Assembly (NCBI GenBank): GCA_026398895.1
Contig: JAPLRZ010000057.1
Coordinates: 1-54,537 of the forward strand
Reading direction: 5' to 3'
Source: Methylococcales bacterium
GTDB lineage: Bacteria; Pseudomonadota; Gammaproteobacteria; Methylococcales; Methylomonadaceae
DNA: 54,537 nucleotides
Shown here: positions 37,481 to 45,558 of the stretch, in pieces
Layout of the letters: each line of letters opens with the position of its first letter
How positions within the stretch are numbered: the first letter of the stretch is position 1
Notes under the pieces: model-generated
What the model saw: the letters and a program-made list of their open reading frames with translations, nothing else
Database searches by the model: none
What the model was told of the DNA's origin: nothing
Made by a program: the position numbers and the translations under genes

Positions 37481-38419
37481 ATGAACATTATCGTATTAGG
37501 TAGCTTTATTCAGGCGCACTGTTGGATGACTCCCCATTTACCGAAAGCAGGAGAAAGTGTTATCGCTTCGGGTCTGACTATCGAAGCAGGTGGTAAAGGG
37601 CTTAATGTTGCTATCGGTATACAGCGGCTTGGTGTTCAGGTTGATGTCTTATTAGGTATTGGTCTGGATTTAGCTGGAGATAACTTATTGCAGTTATTGC
37701 AAAAAGAAGGTCTAAGTATTGAATATGTTTGGCGGCTGGCTGCTCAATCTGGCTACGGTGCTGGATTGATTGCTGCTGATGGACAAAATACTATTGCTGT
37801 CTACCCAGGACCTAATTTACTGCTCACTACCGAACATATACAGTATGCAGAATCGAGTATTAGCACGGCAGATTTAGTTTATGGTCAGCTAGAGACTTCT
37901 TTGGCAGCAGTCACGTCAGCATTTCGTATTGCTCGTTTAAATGGGGTACGGACAGTTCTTAATCCATCACCTTGGCAAATTTTACCTCAAAGCTTGCTTG
38001 ATGATACTGATGTGCTGATTGTCAATGAAGTGGAAACACAAGAGTTATTTGTGCTAGATAAACCGCTCAACGGATCGCTACAAGATTGTATCGAATTGTT
38101 ACGCCCGTTATTAGACTCTTTTTGGTTGAAATGGCGAGCTTCATTATTAGTAATCACATTGGGATCTGTTGGCAGTTTAGCGTTTGAACGCAATGGAGCG
38201 ATTCATAGTGCGCCAGCCTATGAAATTACTGCAATAGACAGTGTTGGTGCGGGCGATGCGTTTGCAAGTGGGTTGTGTGTTGCATTAGGAAAACACACGC
38301 CGCTACCTGACGCGTTGCGTTATGCCAATGCGTGCGGGGCATATACAGCTTCACATTTTGGCGTACTCGACTCACTTCCTAGTCACGTCGATCTGCACGC
38401 TTTTTTCAAATTAGCTTAA
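37481..38419 (+). CDS. PfkB-family (ribokinase-like) carbohydrate kinase
   Basis: The 312-residue protein has the two PfkB signatures: AGGKGLNVAIGIQRLG near 37-52 and DSVGAGDAFASGLCVALG near 252-269, with D258 of GAGD as the likely catalytic base. NPSPWQILP and the NEVETQELF motif are ribokinase-like. It phosphorylates a sugar or related alcohol with ATP. The substrate is unknown; placement after mtkAB is suggestive but not proof of a one-carbon role. Its 3' end overlaps the convergent GntR-family gene by 14 bases. Confidence 0.82.
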   Translation: MNIIVLGSFIQAHCWMTPHLPKAGESVIASGLTIEAGGKGLNVAIGIQRLGVQVDVLLGIGLDLAGDNLLQLLQKEGLSIEYVWRLAAQSGYGAGLIAADGQNTIAVYPGPNLLLTTEHIQYAESSISTADLVYGQLETSLAAVTSAFRIARLNGVRTVLNPSPWQILPQSLLDDTDVLIVNEVETQELFVLDKPLNGSLQDCIELLRPLLDSFWLKWRASLLVITLGSVGSLAFERNGAIHSAPAYEITAIDSVGAGDAFASGLCVALGKHTPLPDALRYANACGAYTASHFGVLDSLPSHVDLHAFFKLA

Positions 38420-39188
38420 GTTTATAAACATAAGCATCACCCCGAAAAGTGCCTTCTACATACTCAATTAATTGCCCTGTGGTCGAATAACTATGCCGTT
38501 TCAGTAACAGACAGGGGCTGGGTTCGTCAAAACCAAAAACTTCGGATTCTTCATCCGAACTTATTACCGCTTCTATGGTTTGGTCGGCATAAGCCAGAGC
38601 AATACCGCATTTGTCCTGCAAAAAAGCATAAGCTGAACCACTGGTATCCCAATGTTCCAGACAGGGTGCAGCGGTTAAATCATACCAAGCAACTTCACGC
38701 GTCATAGGTACATTGTCCGCCAGTCTTACCCGTACCAAACGTAAAAACGTCGCCGCCGAAGGTCGACCAAAAATACAGGCGATGGTGCGTTCTTTCACCA
38801 CTTTAAGCTCAAGTACACGCGTTGTTGCGACCTTACCTTGCTCACGCATTTCTTCCGTAAAGCCTTTTAACTTGCCCATAGTCGGATTAACACGCGGTGG
38901 CGGAGCTTGTACCACCGTGCCGCCACGCCCATGCGTGCTGAGTTGCTGGTTATGACGCAATTCATCGTAACACCGCTTAACGGTGGTGCGACTAATATGC
39001 AAGGCTTCGGCAAGCACACGCTCAGAAGGCAAGTTATCACCTGTTTCCAGATGACCCTCCTCAATCAGCGTATTCAACTGCCGTTTCAGTTGCAGATAAG
39101 CAGGTTCTGACGATTGCTCGCAAAGTTGCAATTTGCTAACTAAGTCAGACGGTTTAACGGATGTCAGTGGTTTTTTTGTATTTAGCAT
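38406..39188 (-). CDS. GntR/UTRA (HutC-subfamily) transcriptional regulator
   Basis: The 260-residue protein has an N-terminal GntR winged helix (PAYLQLKRQLNTLIEEGHLETGDNLPSERVLAEALHISRTTVKRCYDEL, about 29-76) and a C-terminal UTRA effector domain (FLRLVRVRLADNVPMTREVAWYD near 140-162, and EYVEGTFRGDAYVYKLKL at the end). UTRA domains bind sugars, sugar phosphates or amino-acid derivatives. It is convergent with the PfkB kinase gene, with overlapping 3' ends, so it may respond to that kinase's substrate or product. Confidence 0.88.
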   Translation of the reverse strand: MLNTKKPLTSVKPSDLVSKLQLCEQSSEPAYLQLKRQLNTLIEEGHLETGDNLPSERVLAEALHISRTTVKRCYDELRHNQQLSTHGRGGTVVQAPPPRVNPTMGKLKGFTEEMREQGKVATTRVLELKVVKERTIACIFGRPSAATFLRLVRVRLADNVPMTREVAWYDLTAAPCLEHWDTSGSAYAFLQDKCGIALAYADQTIEAVISSDEESEVFGFDEPSPCLLLKRHSYSTTGQLIEYVEGTFRGDAYVYKLKLI

Positions 39189-39538
39189 GGCTGGCGTTTC
39201 TGGTGGTTATGCGTGCTTATGATGATAAGGAACATAGACGAGCTACGCAATCATTATCCTGAAACAAAGCTATAAATACCTCAAAACAAGACAAAATTAA
39301 TTTAATTATGGCATTTTATTGGACTCACTATGGACTTTGTTTTATCATGAGCTACCCAGAATAACCAACTGACACTAGGGTAATCATGTTGCTTTTACTC
39401 ATGACTAGCAATCCTAATAAAAGATAGCCATTAAAAGCAATGTAACGTACTCCGCACGATTAAAAACACCAACATATTGATTTTTATCATAAAAATTCCA
39501 TCTGAGCATTTATAAAAAATTATTCATAGGAAGCCACA
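39189..39538. other. Intergenic region upstream of the nirK-like gene
   Basis: It contains the promoter of the GntR-family gene (minus strand, near 39189-39260, no clear boxes) and the FNR-like site and promoter of the copper protein gene (39477-39516). No gene was seen. Confidence 0.5.
39477..39516 (+). promoter_or_regulatory. FNR/DNR-like box and -10 upstream of the NirK-like gene
   Basis: TTGATTTTTATCAT (39477-39490) matches the FNR consensus TTGAT-N4-ATCAA except for its last base. A -10-like TATAAA (39511-39516) lies so that the box centre is about 40 bases before the expected transcription start, the position of class II FNR-activated promoters. Confidence 0.6.
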
Positions 39539-40864
39539 ATGTACAACAACAATCATACTATCCGTGCCATAGCTAAATCGACCTGTCTTTTGGTATTGTT
39601 TTTTGGACTGCTTGCCTGTCAAACGCAAGCACCCAAAAAAGAGCTATCCAAAGAAATAGTCGGCGAATTACAAATCAAAATGCAGGACATGAGCTACGAA
39701 CCTGCAAAATTGAATGTCGTCAAAGCAGGGCATTATCGAATTAATGTTGAAAATACCAGTTCAGCACCGCATGATATTGCGTTTGGCGATGACGCACCGT
39801 TAAACGTAGCACCGAAATCAAGTGCTAACACTGAAATTGACATCCCCGCAGGTGGCATACTCTATCGCTGCACTCTGCCAGGTCATGAAGAAGCAGGTAT
39901 GAAAGGTAGGGTAACAGTCAATAACCAAGAGCCGAGTGATAAACAGACATCAAACGCTCAACATGAGCATCATCAAAAATCGATCGCCAATATCAAACCT
40001 GAGTATTACGACCCCGTTGCCCCTAAATTATTGTCAGGCAAAGTGCATGATATTGAGTTGATTGCCGAAGAAAAAGACATCGCGGTGGCTAAAGATGCTG
40101 TGCAGAATTTATGGACTTTCAATGGCAAAGTGCCAGGTCCCATGATTCATGTCAAAGTCGGCGACACCGTGCGTGTCCATTTAAAGAATCCAACAACCAA
40201 TAAGCTACAGCATTCTGTTGATTTTCATGCCAGTCAGGTCGCATGGAATGATGAAATGACCAGCATCAATCCAGGCGAAGAAAAATTGTACGAATGGCGT
40301 GCTGATTATGCGGGAGTCTGGATGTATCATTGCGGCAGTAATCCTGCGCTACATCATATCGCCAGTGGTATGTATGGTATGGTGATTGTTGAGCCGCGTG
40401 AAGGTTTGCCAAAAGTTGATCACGAATTTGCTATCGTGCAAAGTGAGTTTTACATGGGCAAAGCGGGCGGAATTACCGACTTGCACAAAGCGGGAGCGTC
40501 ACATGCCCCTGATTATGTGGTCTTTAATGGCGTGGCATTTCAATATAAAGATCACCCCATCGAAGTTGGTACAGGTAAAAAAGTGAGAATGTATGTTTTA
40601 AATGCTGGGCCTAATGAAGACAGCTCATTTCACATCGTCGGTACAATTTTTAGTCATGTTATTAAAGAAGGCATGGAATTGATTCCCGAAAATAAAGGGC
40701 ATTACGGCTCACAAGCGGTGGATTTAGGACCTGCACAAGGAGCTATCATCGAATTTACCACCGCCGAAGATGGTTTATATCCGATGGTGACTCACGCCTT
40801 TAATTTTGTTGGCAAAGGCGCGTTGGGTTTGCTTAAATCAAGTGATGGTGATCCTAAAAATTAG
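39539..40864 (+). CDS. Lipoprotein with N-terminal cupredoxin and NirK-like two-domain copper oxidase
   Basis: The 441-residue protein has a lipoprotein signal (lipobox LLAC, C27), an N-terminal cupredoxin (about 40-127) with a full type 1 copper set (H78, C111, H116, M121), and a two-domain NirK-like part. Visible there: H225 and H230 in HSVDFHAS; H264, C265, H273 and M278 in MYHCGSNPALHHIASGM; and H365 in SFHIVG, matching type 1 and type 2 sites. D228 and H339 match the catalytic Asp and His of copper nitrite reductase. Likely periplasmic nitrite reduction to NO; a multicopper oxidase is the alternative because the C-to-H spacing is one shorter than in classical NirK. Monocistronic behind an FNR-like site. 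Confidence 0.78.
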   Translation: MYNNNHTIRAIAKSTCLLVLFFGLLACQTQAPKKELSKEIVGELQIKMQDMSYEPAKLNVVKAGHYRINVENTSSAPHDIAFGDDAPLNVAPKSSANTEIDIPAGGILYRCTLPGHEEAGMKGRVTVNNQEPSDKQTSNAQHEHHQKSIANIKPEYYDPVAPKLLSGKVHDIELIAEEKDIAVAKDAVQNLWTFNGKVPGPMIHVKVGDTVRVHLKNPTTNKLQHSVDFHASQVAWNDEMTSINPGEEKLYEWRADYAGVWMYHCGSNPALHHIASGMYGMVIVEPREGLPKVDHEFAIVQSEFYMGKAGGITDLHKAGASHAPDYVVFNGVAFQYKDHPIEVGTGKKVRMYVLNAGPNEDSSFHIVGTIFSHVIKEGMELIPENKGHYGSQAVDLGPAQGAIIEFTTAEDGLYPMVTHAFNFVGKGALGLLKSSDGDPKN

Positions 40865-40963
40865 CATTTACGCAAGAGTACGCAAACCTGCGGTATCAGC
40901 CAAGTGCGCTTAAAAGGACTAGGCATCGAGTTATAGCTAACCGTTAATAAAATGATTACAGAG

Positions 40964-41021
40964 CCGTTCGCACTGAGCTTGTCGAAGTGTGAATGTGGTT
41001 CGATAAACTCACCACGAACGG
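40964..41021. repeat. REP-like inverted repeat (CCGTTCGTGGTGAGC family), copy 2
   Basis: CCGTTCGCACTGAGCTTGTC and GTGGTTCGATAAACTCACCA with CGAACGG form a hairpin, related in reverse orientation to 15113-15184. Confidence 0.75.
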
Positions 41022-41085
41022 CATCATTTTATTGATGCGTTAGCTCCAGATAAAATGCTTGACTATGAATAAATAGTCGAACAAA

Positions 41086-41132
41086 AGCGGAGGGGCTTTA
41101 ATCGCGATTATCGGGGCTAAAGCCTCTCCCAC
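41086..41132. repeat. Inverted repeat downstream of mlaA
   Basis: GGAGGGGCTTTA (41089-41100) and TAAAGCCTCTCC (41118-41129) pair with one mismatch, around ATCGCGATTA. It lies just after the mlaA stop (minus strand) and could act as its terminator. Confidence 0.6.
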
Positions 41133-41144
41133 TTTAGTGCGGAA

Positions 41145-42110
41145 CTACTTCGCTTTCTTGAATTTTTTGCTGTTTTTTTGTTTGGCTAATTTGTCTATTT
41201 TATCACTAGCATCTTCAAACGATTTAGCAGTTTGGTCTAATGACTGGGTGGCACTGCCGAATGAGTTGGCTGTGTGTTCAGCAGAGCTTAACTGTAAGCT
41301 GTAATTTGCTTTACTGCTCGTTGATGCTTTTTTGTCGCTAGCAGAAGTTGCGGTATTATCATCACCCAACTCGTTATCAACATCCAAAGATGCCTGACTT
41401 TTTCCATCAGTTGCTAAATGTTCGCGCGTTTGTAAATAACCTTCACGAATAAAAACATAAGGGTCTAACGCACCCTCTTTAACAAAATCTAAGGAGCCTT
41501 GCGCATTTGCTCGCGTGTTCAGCAATGACACAAGTTGTATTGGCGCACCGACATAACTAGCTGGGTTTGCGGCTGTATCAAGTATTGAGCCTGGAATGCC
41601 GCGTGCTGTAGTCGAGCCTAACAAAGGTAGCACCAAATAAGGCCCTCTAGGTACCCCCCATACCGCTAAGGTTTGCTCAAAGTCTTCGTCATTTTGTTTA
41701 AGCCCAAGGTCTTGAGCGGCATCAACCAGACCACCTAAACCCAGCGTGGTGTTTATAAAAAGACGACCCGCATCTTCAGCACCCTGTGCAAATTTTGCCT
41801 GCAACACATCGTTAATAATCACATCAACATTTTTTAAATTATTAAAAAAATTAAATATGCCCGTTTGTGCAAATTGGGGAGTTGCCCATTTGTAGGCATC
41901 TGAAATAGGTTTAGCAACGTAGCTATCAACAGTATCATTAAAAGTAAATACGTTCCTATTGATATTCTCATAAGGATCAGCTTTGCTTGCTATACCCCGT
42001 TGTTCAACGGCGGTTGTCGCACATCCCCCTAGGAATAATGCACCAATTAATAGTGCTAAGGAAGTTTTTAGTATTTTACCATTACCGCTGTGTAGTCTAT
42101 TCATTACCAT
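41145..42110 (-). CDS. mlaA: MlaA/VacJ-family outer-membrane lipoprotein
   Basis: The start is taken at ATG 42110 (42104 is equally possible). The roughly 321-residue protein has a lipobox (FLGGC), then DPYENINRNVFTFNDTVDSYVAKPISDAYK and the MlaA core AEDAGRLFINTTLGLGGLVDAAQDLGL and FEQTLAVWGVPRGPYLVLPLLG. Family role: outer-membrane channel that extracts misplaced phospholipids and passes them to MlaC. The C-terminal ~100 residues are a Ser/Ala/Asp/Lys-rich extension (KKASTSSKANY to a lysine-rich end) beyond the usual length. It is last in the hpnH-hpnM-mlaA operon, so a hopanoid or lipid trafficking role is inferred. Confidence 0.9.
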   Translation of the reverse strand: MVMNRLHSGNGKILKTSLALLIGALFLGGCATTAVEQRGIASKADPYENINRNVFTFNDTVDSYVAKPISDAYKWATPQFAQTGIFNFFNNLKNVDVIINDVLQAKFAQGAEDAGRLFINTTLGLGGLVDAAQDLGLKQNDEDFEQTLAVWGVPRGPYLVLPLLGSTTARGIPGSILDTAANPASYVGAPIQLVSLLNTRANAQGSLDFVKEGALDPYVFIREGYLQTREHLATDGKSQASLDVDNELGDDNTATSASDKKASTSSKANYSLQLSSAEHTANSFGSATQSLDQTAKSFEDASDKIDKLAKQKNSKKFKKAK

Positions 42111-42174
42111 AAAACCTATAGTTATTCTCTTATTTTTAATTATCGAGTTCACTGTTACTAAAAAAATCCATAAA

Positions 42175-42786
42175 CTACAGTTTTGAATAGTTATCAATTT
42201 TCTCACTGATTTTTGCGATGAGTGCATCAAAGCCTTCGCGCTGTAAAATACTGGTATATTCTGATCTTTTTAATGCCAAATCACTCACGCCATTCGCCAC
42301 TATATTGATAATACGCCAGCTTTTATCTGTCTCTTTTAGATGATACTCAAACTTAACGTCTTTGTCATTAGGAATACTCAAGTGAGCGTAGACGACAACA
42401 CCACCTCGAGTGGTTTCTTCTTCTGAATCAATGGTAAATGATTCGCCGCCATACTCTTTAAAATTATGCGCGTAAGAAGCAATACTCAAACGACTAAAGA
42501 CATCAACTAATTTTTTTTGCTGATCGTCAGATAATTTTTCCCATTCTTTGCCAACTACAATACGCGCAATTTTTGTGAGATCGTGACTATTAGAAACAGA
42601 GCTAACCAATTTGTCGTATCTACCAGAAAAGCCCAATTGTTTGCCATTTTTCATAACGGCTATCAGTTCGGATTGAAATTTATCAACGACTTGTTTTGCC
42701 GCTTCGTCTTTGGCAAAAACATTGCTCGTTCCTAACAGTAGACAGCACATAAAAACAGCGACAAACTTTATATTTTTTAAAACCAT
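42175..42786 (-). CDS. hpnM: Hopanoid-associated MlaC-like protein HpnM
   Basis: The 203-residue protein has a signal peptide (residues about 7-25, ending near VFA) and the Tol_Tol_Ttg2/MlaC fold (DEAAKQVVDKFQSELIAVMK, LTKIARIVVGKEWEKLSDDQQ, LSIASYAHNFKEY, WRIINIVANGVSDLALKRSEYTSIL). Family role: periplasmic lipid carrier. Linked to hpnH and mlaA, it matches the hopanoid-associated HpnM subgroup. It probably moves hopanoids or phospholipids between the inner membrane and MlaA. Confidence 0.88.
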   Translation of the reverse strand: MVLKNIKFVAVFMCCLLLGTSNVFAKDEAAKQVVDKFQSELIAVMKNGKQLGFSGRYDKLVSSVSNSHDLTKIARIVVGKEWEKLSDDQQKKLVDVFSRLSIASYAHNFKEYGGESFTIDSEEETTRGGVVVYAHLSIPNDKDVKFEYHLKETDKSWRIINIVANGVSDLALKRSEYTSILQREGFDALIAKISEKIDNYSKL

Positions 42787-42823
42787 TATTCAAAAACCTC
42801 GGAAAAACATAATGTTGAGTAAA

Positions 42824-42850
42824 CTGCTTTTACGGCGACCGTAAAAGCAG
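42824..42850. other. Perfect hairpin between hpnH and hpnM
   Basis: CTGCTTTTACGG (42824-42835) pairs perfectly with CCGTAAAAGCAG (42839-42850) around a 3-nt loop. It lies between the hpnH stop and the hpnM start on the minus strand, with only TTT beyond it, so partial termination or RNA processing is more likely than full termination. Confidence 0.65.
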
Positions 42851-42862
42851 GCTGGTGTATGA

Positions 42863-43966
42863 CTATCTCTCTATTTTGATAGGAATTCCAGCAAGCGTAG
42901 GCTTTGAACTTTCAGCGGCATAAAGTGGGGTTGGTTCTGTCAGCATATCACCGTCGGTTTTTGGTCCTTTGATAGCGGTAAGTAATCCTTTCAATGGGTG
43001 CTTTAACATATCTTCCACCGCCGTCGCTTCATAGCCACAATGCGCCATGCAACTGGCACATTTAGGATTATTAACGTTACCGTATTTATCCCAAGGTGTG
43101 GTGTCGAGTAATTCTTGAAAACTTGCCGCATTACCTTCATCAGCCAATAAATAACACGGTTTTTGCCAACCAAACACGTTGCGCGTTGGATTACCCCACG
43201 GCGTACATTCGTAATTTTGATTACCTGCTAGAAAATCAAGATACAGTGTTGAGTGATTTAATCGCCAGTTGCGGTTTTTGCCAATTTTAAAAATACCACG
43301 GAATAAATCTTTAACATCCCTGCCTTTGATAAATACATCTTGTTGTGGTGCGTGTTCGTAGCTAAAACCAGGAGCAATAGTCACGCCTTCAACACCTAAC
43401 TCCATTGCGTAATCAAGAAAATCTGCGACCTCTTGAGCATTTTCACCTTGAAAAAGTGTGCAGTTAATATTGACTCTAAAACCTTTTTCCAGTGCTAATT
43501 TAATCGCTTCAACGGCTCTATCAAAAACGCCTTCCTGACAAACAGAAGTATCGTGTCTTTCCTGCATTCCATCTAAATGAATAGAAAAGGTCAAATAAGG
43601 CGATGGCGTATAATCATCAATGCGTTTTTTCAACAATAAGGCATTAGTACACAAATAGACATATTTTTTACGCGCAACAATGCCCGCGACAATCTGCGGC
43701 ATTTCTTTGTGTATCAGTGGCTCGCCACCAGGAATAGAGACCATTGGTGCGCCGCATTCATCAACCGCCTGCATACATTCTTCAAACGTCAAACGTTTGT
43801 CGAGTATGTCATCTGGATAATCAATTTTTCCGCAACCTGCACAGGCTAAGTTGCATTTAAACAAAGGCTCTAACATCAGCACTAAGGGGTATTTTTTTAC
43901 CCCTTTTAACTTTTGTTTAATCAGGTAACTCGCTACTGTTAGCTGTTGACGTAAAGGAACACCCAC
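42863..43966 (-). CDS. hpnH: Hopanoid radical SAM protein HpnH
   Basis: HpnH adds a 5'-deoxyadenosyl group to diploptene to give adenosylhopane, the first step of hopanoid side-chain extension. The 367-residue protein has the radical SAM cluster motif C38-x3-C42-x2-C45 (LFKCNLACAGCGKIDYP), the GGEP motif in SIPGGEPLIHKEM near 77-89, and a C-terminal SPASM-like cysteine set (PKCASCMAHCGYE). It is the first gene of the minus-strand hpnH-hpnM-mlaA operon, divergent from the squalene synthase operon. Confidence 0.95.
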   Translation of the reverse strand: MGVPLRQQLTVASYLIKQKLKGVKKYPLVLMLEPLFKCNLACAGCGKIDYPDDILDKRLTFEECMQAVDECGAPMVSIPGGEPLIHKEMPQIVAGIVARKKYVYLCTNALLLKKRIDDYTPSPYLTFSIHLDGMQERHDTSVCQEGVFDRAVEAIKLALEKGFRVNINCTLFQGENAQEVADFLDYAMELGVEGVTIAPGFSYEHAPQQDVFIKGRDVKDLFRGIFKIGKNRNWRLNHSTLYLDFLAGNQNYECTPWGNPTRNVFGWQKPCYLLADEGNAASFQELLDTTPWDKYGNVNNPKCASCMAHCGYEATAVEDMLKHPLKGLLTAIKGPKTDGDMLTEPTPLYAAESSKPTLAGIPIKIER

Positions 43967-44445
43967 AAATAAATCCTCAAAAAATTATAACAGTTGGTAG
44001 CCCAAGCTATCTTGACTACCTTAAAACCACATTGTCATGTGAAACGATTAAACGTGTAGCAATAAAACAACAGGCAAGTTCGAGTCATCGAGATTAGTAA
44101 TCTTTCAGTAATTTTTAATTGCTAACTCTCGAAAATAAGAACAAGCCAGTTATATAATACAATCGCTTATCTATTGTTGATTAGAATACTATCTTTTACC
44201 AAACGACTCCAGTTTTTACGATGATTTTTTCAAAAAATAATGACTCATGTGCAATTTAACAACATATTTGTAAATAAAACACAAATCTTTAACCAATTGT
44301 TTTTATTGGCAATAAGTTGATTTTTAATATAGCTAGACATAAGCGTTGTCAACAAAACAACATTGTTTTGCAAATCACCAACAAACAGTCTATTATTGCT
44401 ATCAACAAACCGTTAAAACTCACTATAAAAAACAGCAAAAACGTC
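43967..44445. promoter_or_regulatory. Divergent promoter region of the hopanoid locus
   Basis: This 479-base gene-free stretch separates hpnH (minus) from the squalene synthase gene (plus). Plus-strand candidates are a TATAAT at 44153-44158 without a clear -35, and TTGGCA (44306-44311) with TATAGC (44328-44333) at 16-base spacing. No operator or riboswitch was recognised. Confidence 0.4.
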
Positions 44446-45546
44446 ATGAGCATCACTCAACTTTCTTTGGAAAATCCAGCATCACTCAGTCTTGGCTCTG
44501 ATGATGAATTCCAAGCTTTATTGCTTGAAGGCGTATCCAGAACCTTTGCGCTGACTATTCCACAGCTACCTAGCACGCTTTATAGCGTGGTAGCTAATGC
44601 TTATTTATTGTGCCGTATCGTTGATACTATCGAAGATGAAGTGTCACTATCGGCTGAGCAAAAAAAGCATTTTTGTGAGGGATTTATTGCTATCGTTAAA
44701 ACAGGGAATGATACCCACGCATTTGCCGAAGAACTCGCACCTTTGCTGTCAGAACAAACCATTCCTGCTGAGCATATCTTAATTCAAGTATTGCCACGCG
44801 TTATCGCCATTACTCATAAATTTACGCCTGAACAAATTGACGCTCTTGCAACCTGTGTAGAAACAATGGCGGAAGGAATGCCTATTTTTCAAGCACAAAA
44901 CCTACATGATGGGTTAGCGACACTGGCTGACATGGATAGATACTGCTATTACGTCGCGGGTTGTGTTGGCGAAATGTTAGCAAAATTGTTTTGTTGCTAT
45001 TCGCCTGAGATTGCCCAACACAAAGATGAATTGCTAAAATTGTCAGTTTCTTTTGGACAAGGTTTGCAAATGACCAATATTTTAAAAGATATATGGGACG
45101 ATGCAGAGCGTGGCGTTTGCTGGTTGCCACAAGATATTTTTACTGAAACTGGTTTTGAACTTAAGAACCTGAGTCCAGACAGCTCCGATGAACATTTCAG
45201 AGCAGGGCTAGCGCATTTAATTAGCATTGCTCACGGGCATTTACATAACGCCCTGAAATATACCCAATTACTACCCGCTCATGAAACAGGCATACGCAAT
45301 TTTTGTTTATGGGCATTGGGTATGGCGGTATTAACGCTGAAAAAAATCAAACAGCAGTTAGATTTTAACCAATCCAATCAGGTCAAAATCACCCGCAACA
45401 GTGTTAAAGCCACCATTTTTGCCACTCGTTTAATCGGGCGCAATAACACCTTGCTCAGTTTACTTTTTAATTTAACCAGTCGAGAGTTGAAAACTCCTGA
45501 TTGGATTTACTCAATAACTTCCTCAAAAGCCACCCAAGACCTTTAA
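44446..45546 (+). CDS. sqs: Squalene synthase (Sqs/FDFT1-type, single-enzyme)
   Basis: The enzyme condenses two farnesyl diphosphates to presqualene diphosphate and then squalene. From ATG 44446 the product is 366 residues; an in-frame TTG far upstream (44317) would add an unlikely tail. The first Asp-rich motif is DTIEDE (60-65) with YLLCRIVD before it, and the second is NILKDIWDDAERGVCWLP (211-228). A helix near the end (LCLWALGMAVLTL) may act near the membrane. No hpnC, hpnD or hpnE genes are present, so this one gene likely supplies squalene to the adjacent shc. Phytoene/diapophytoene synthase is less likely in this context. Confidence 0.85.
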   Translation: MSITQLSLENPASLSLGSDDEFQALLLEGVSRTFALTIPQLPSTLYSVVANAYLLCRIVDTIEDEVSLSAEQKKHFCEGFIAIVKTGNDTHAFAEELAPLLSEQTIPAEHILIQVLPRVIAITHKFTPEQIDALATCVETMAEGMPIFQAQNLHDGLATLADMDRYCYYVAGCVGEMLAKLFCCYSPEIAQHKDELLKLSVSFGQGLQMTNILKDIWDDAERGVCWLPQDIFTETGFELKNLSPDSSDEHFRAGLAHLISIAHGHLHNALKYTQLLPAHETGIRNFCLWALGMAVLTLKKIKQQLDFNQSNQVKITRNSVKATIFATRLIGRNNTLLSLLFNLTSRELKTPDWIYSITSSKATQDL

Positions 45547-45558
45547 GGACGCGCCGCT

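Noticed and set aside
44317..44445. N-terminal extension of squalene synthase from TTG 44317
   Set aside because: The extra residues are basic and unlike the family; ATG 44446 gives the normal N-terminus. The stretch is more likely 5' UTR.
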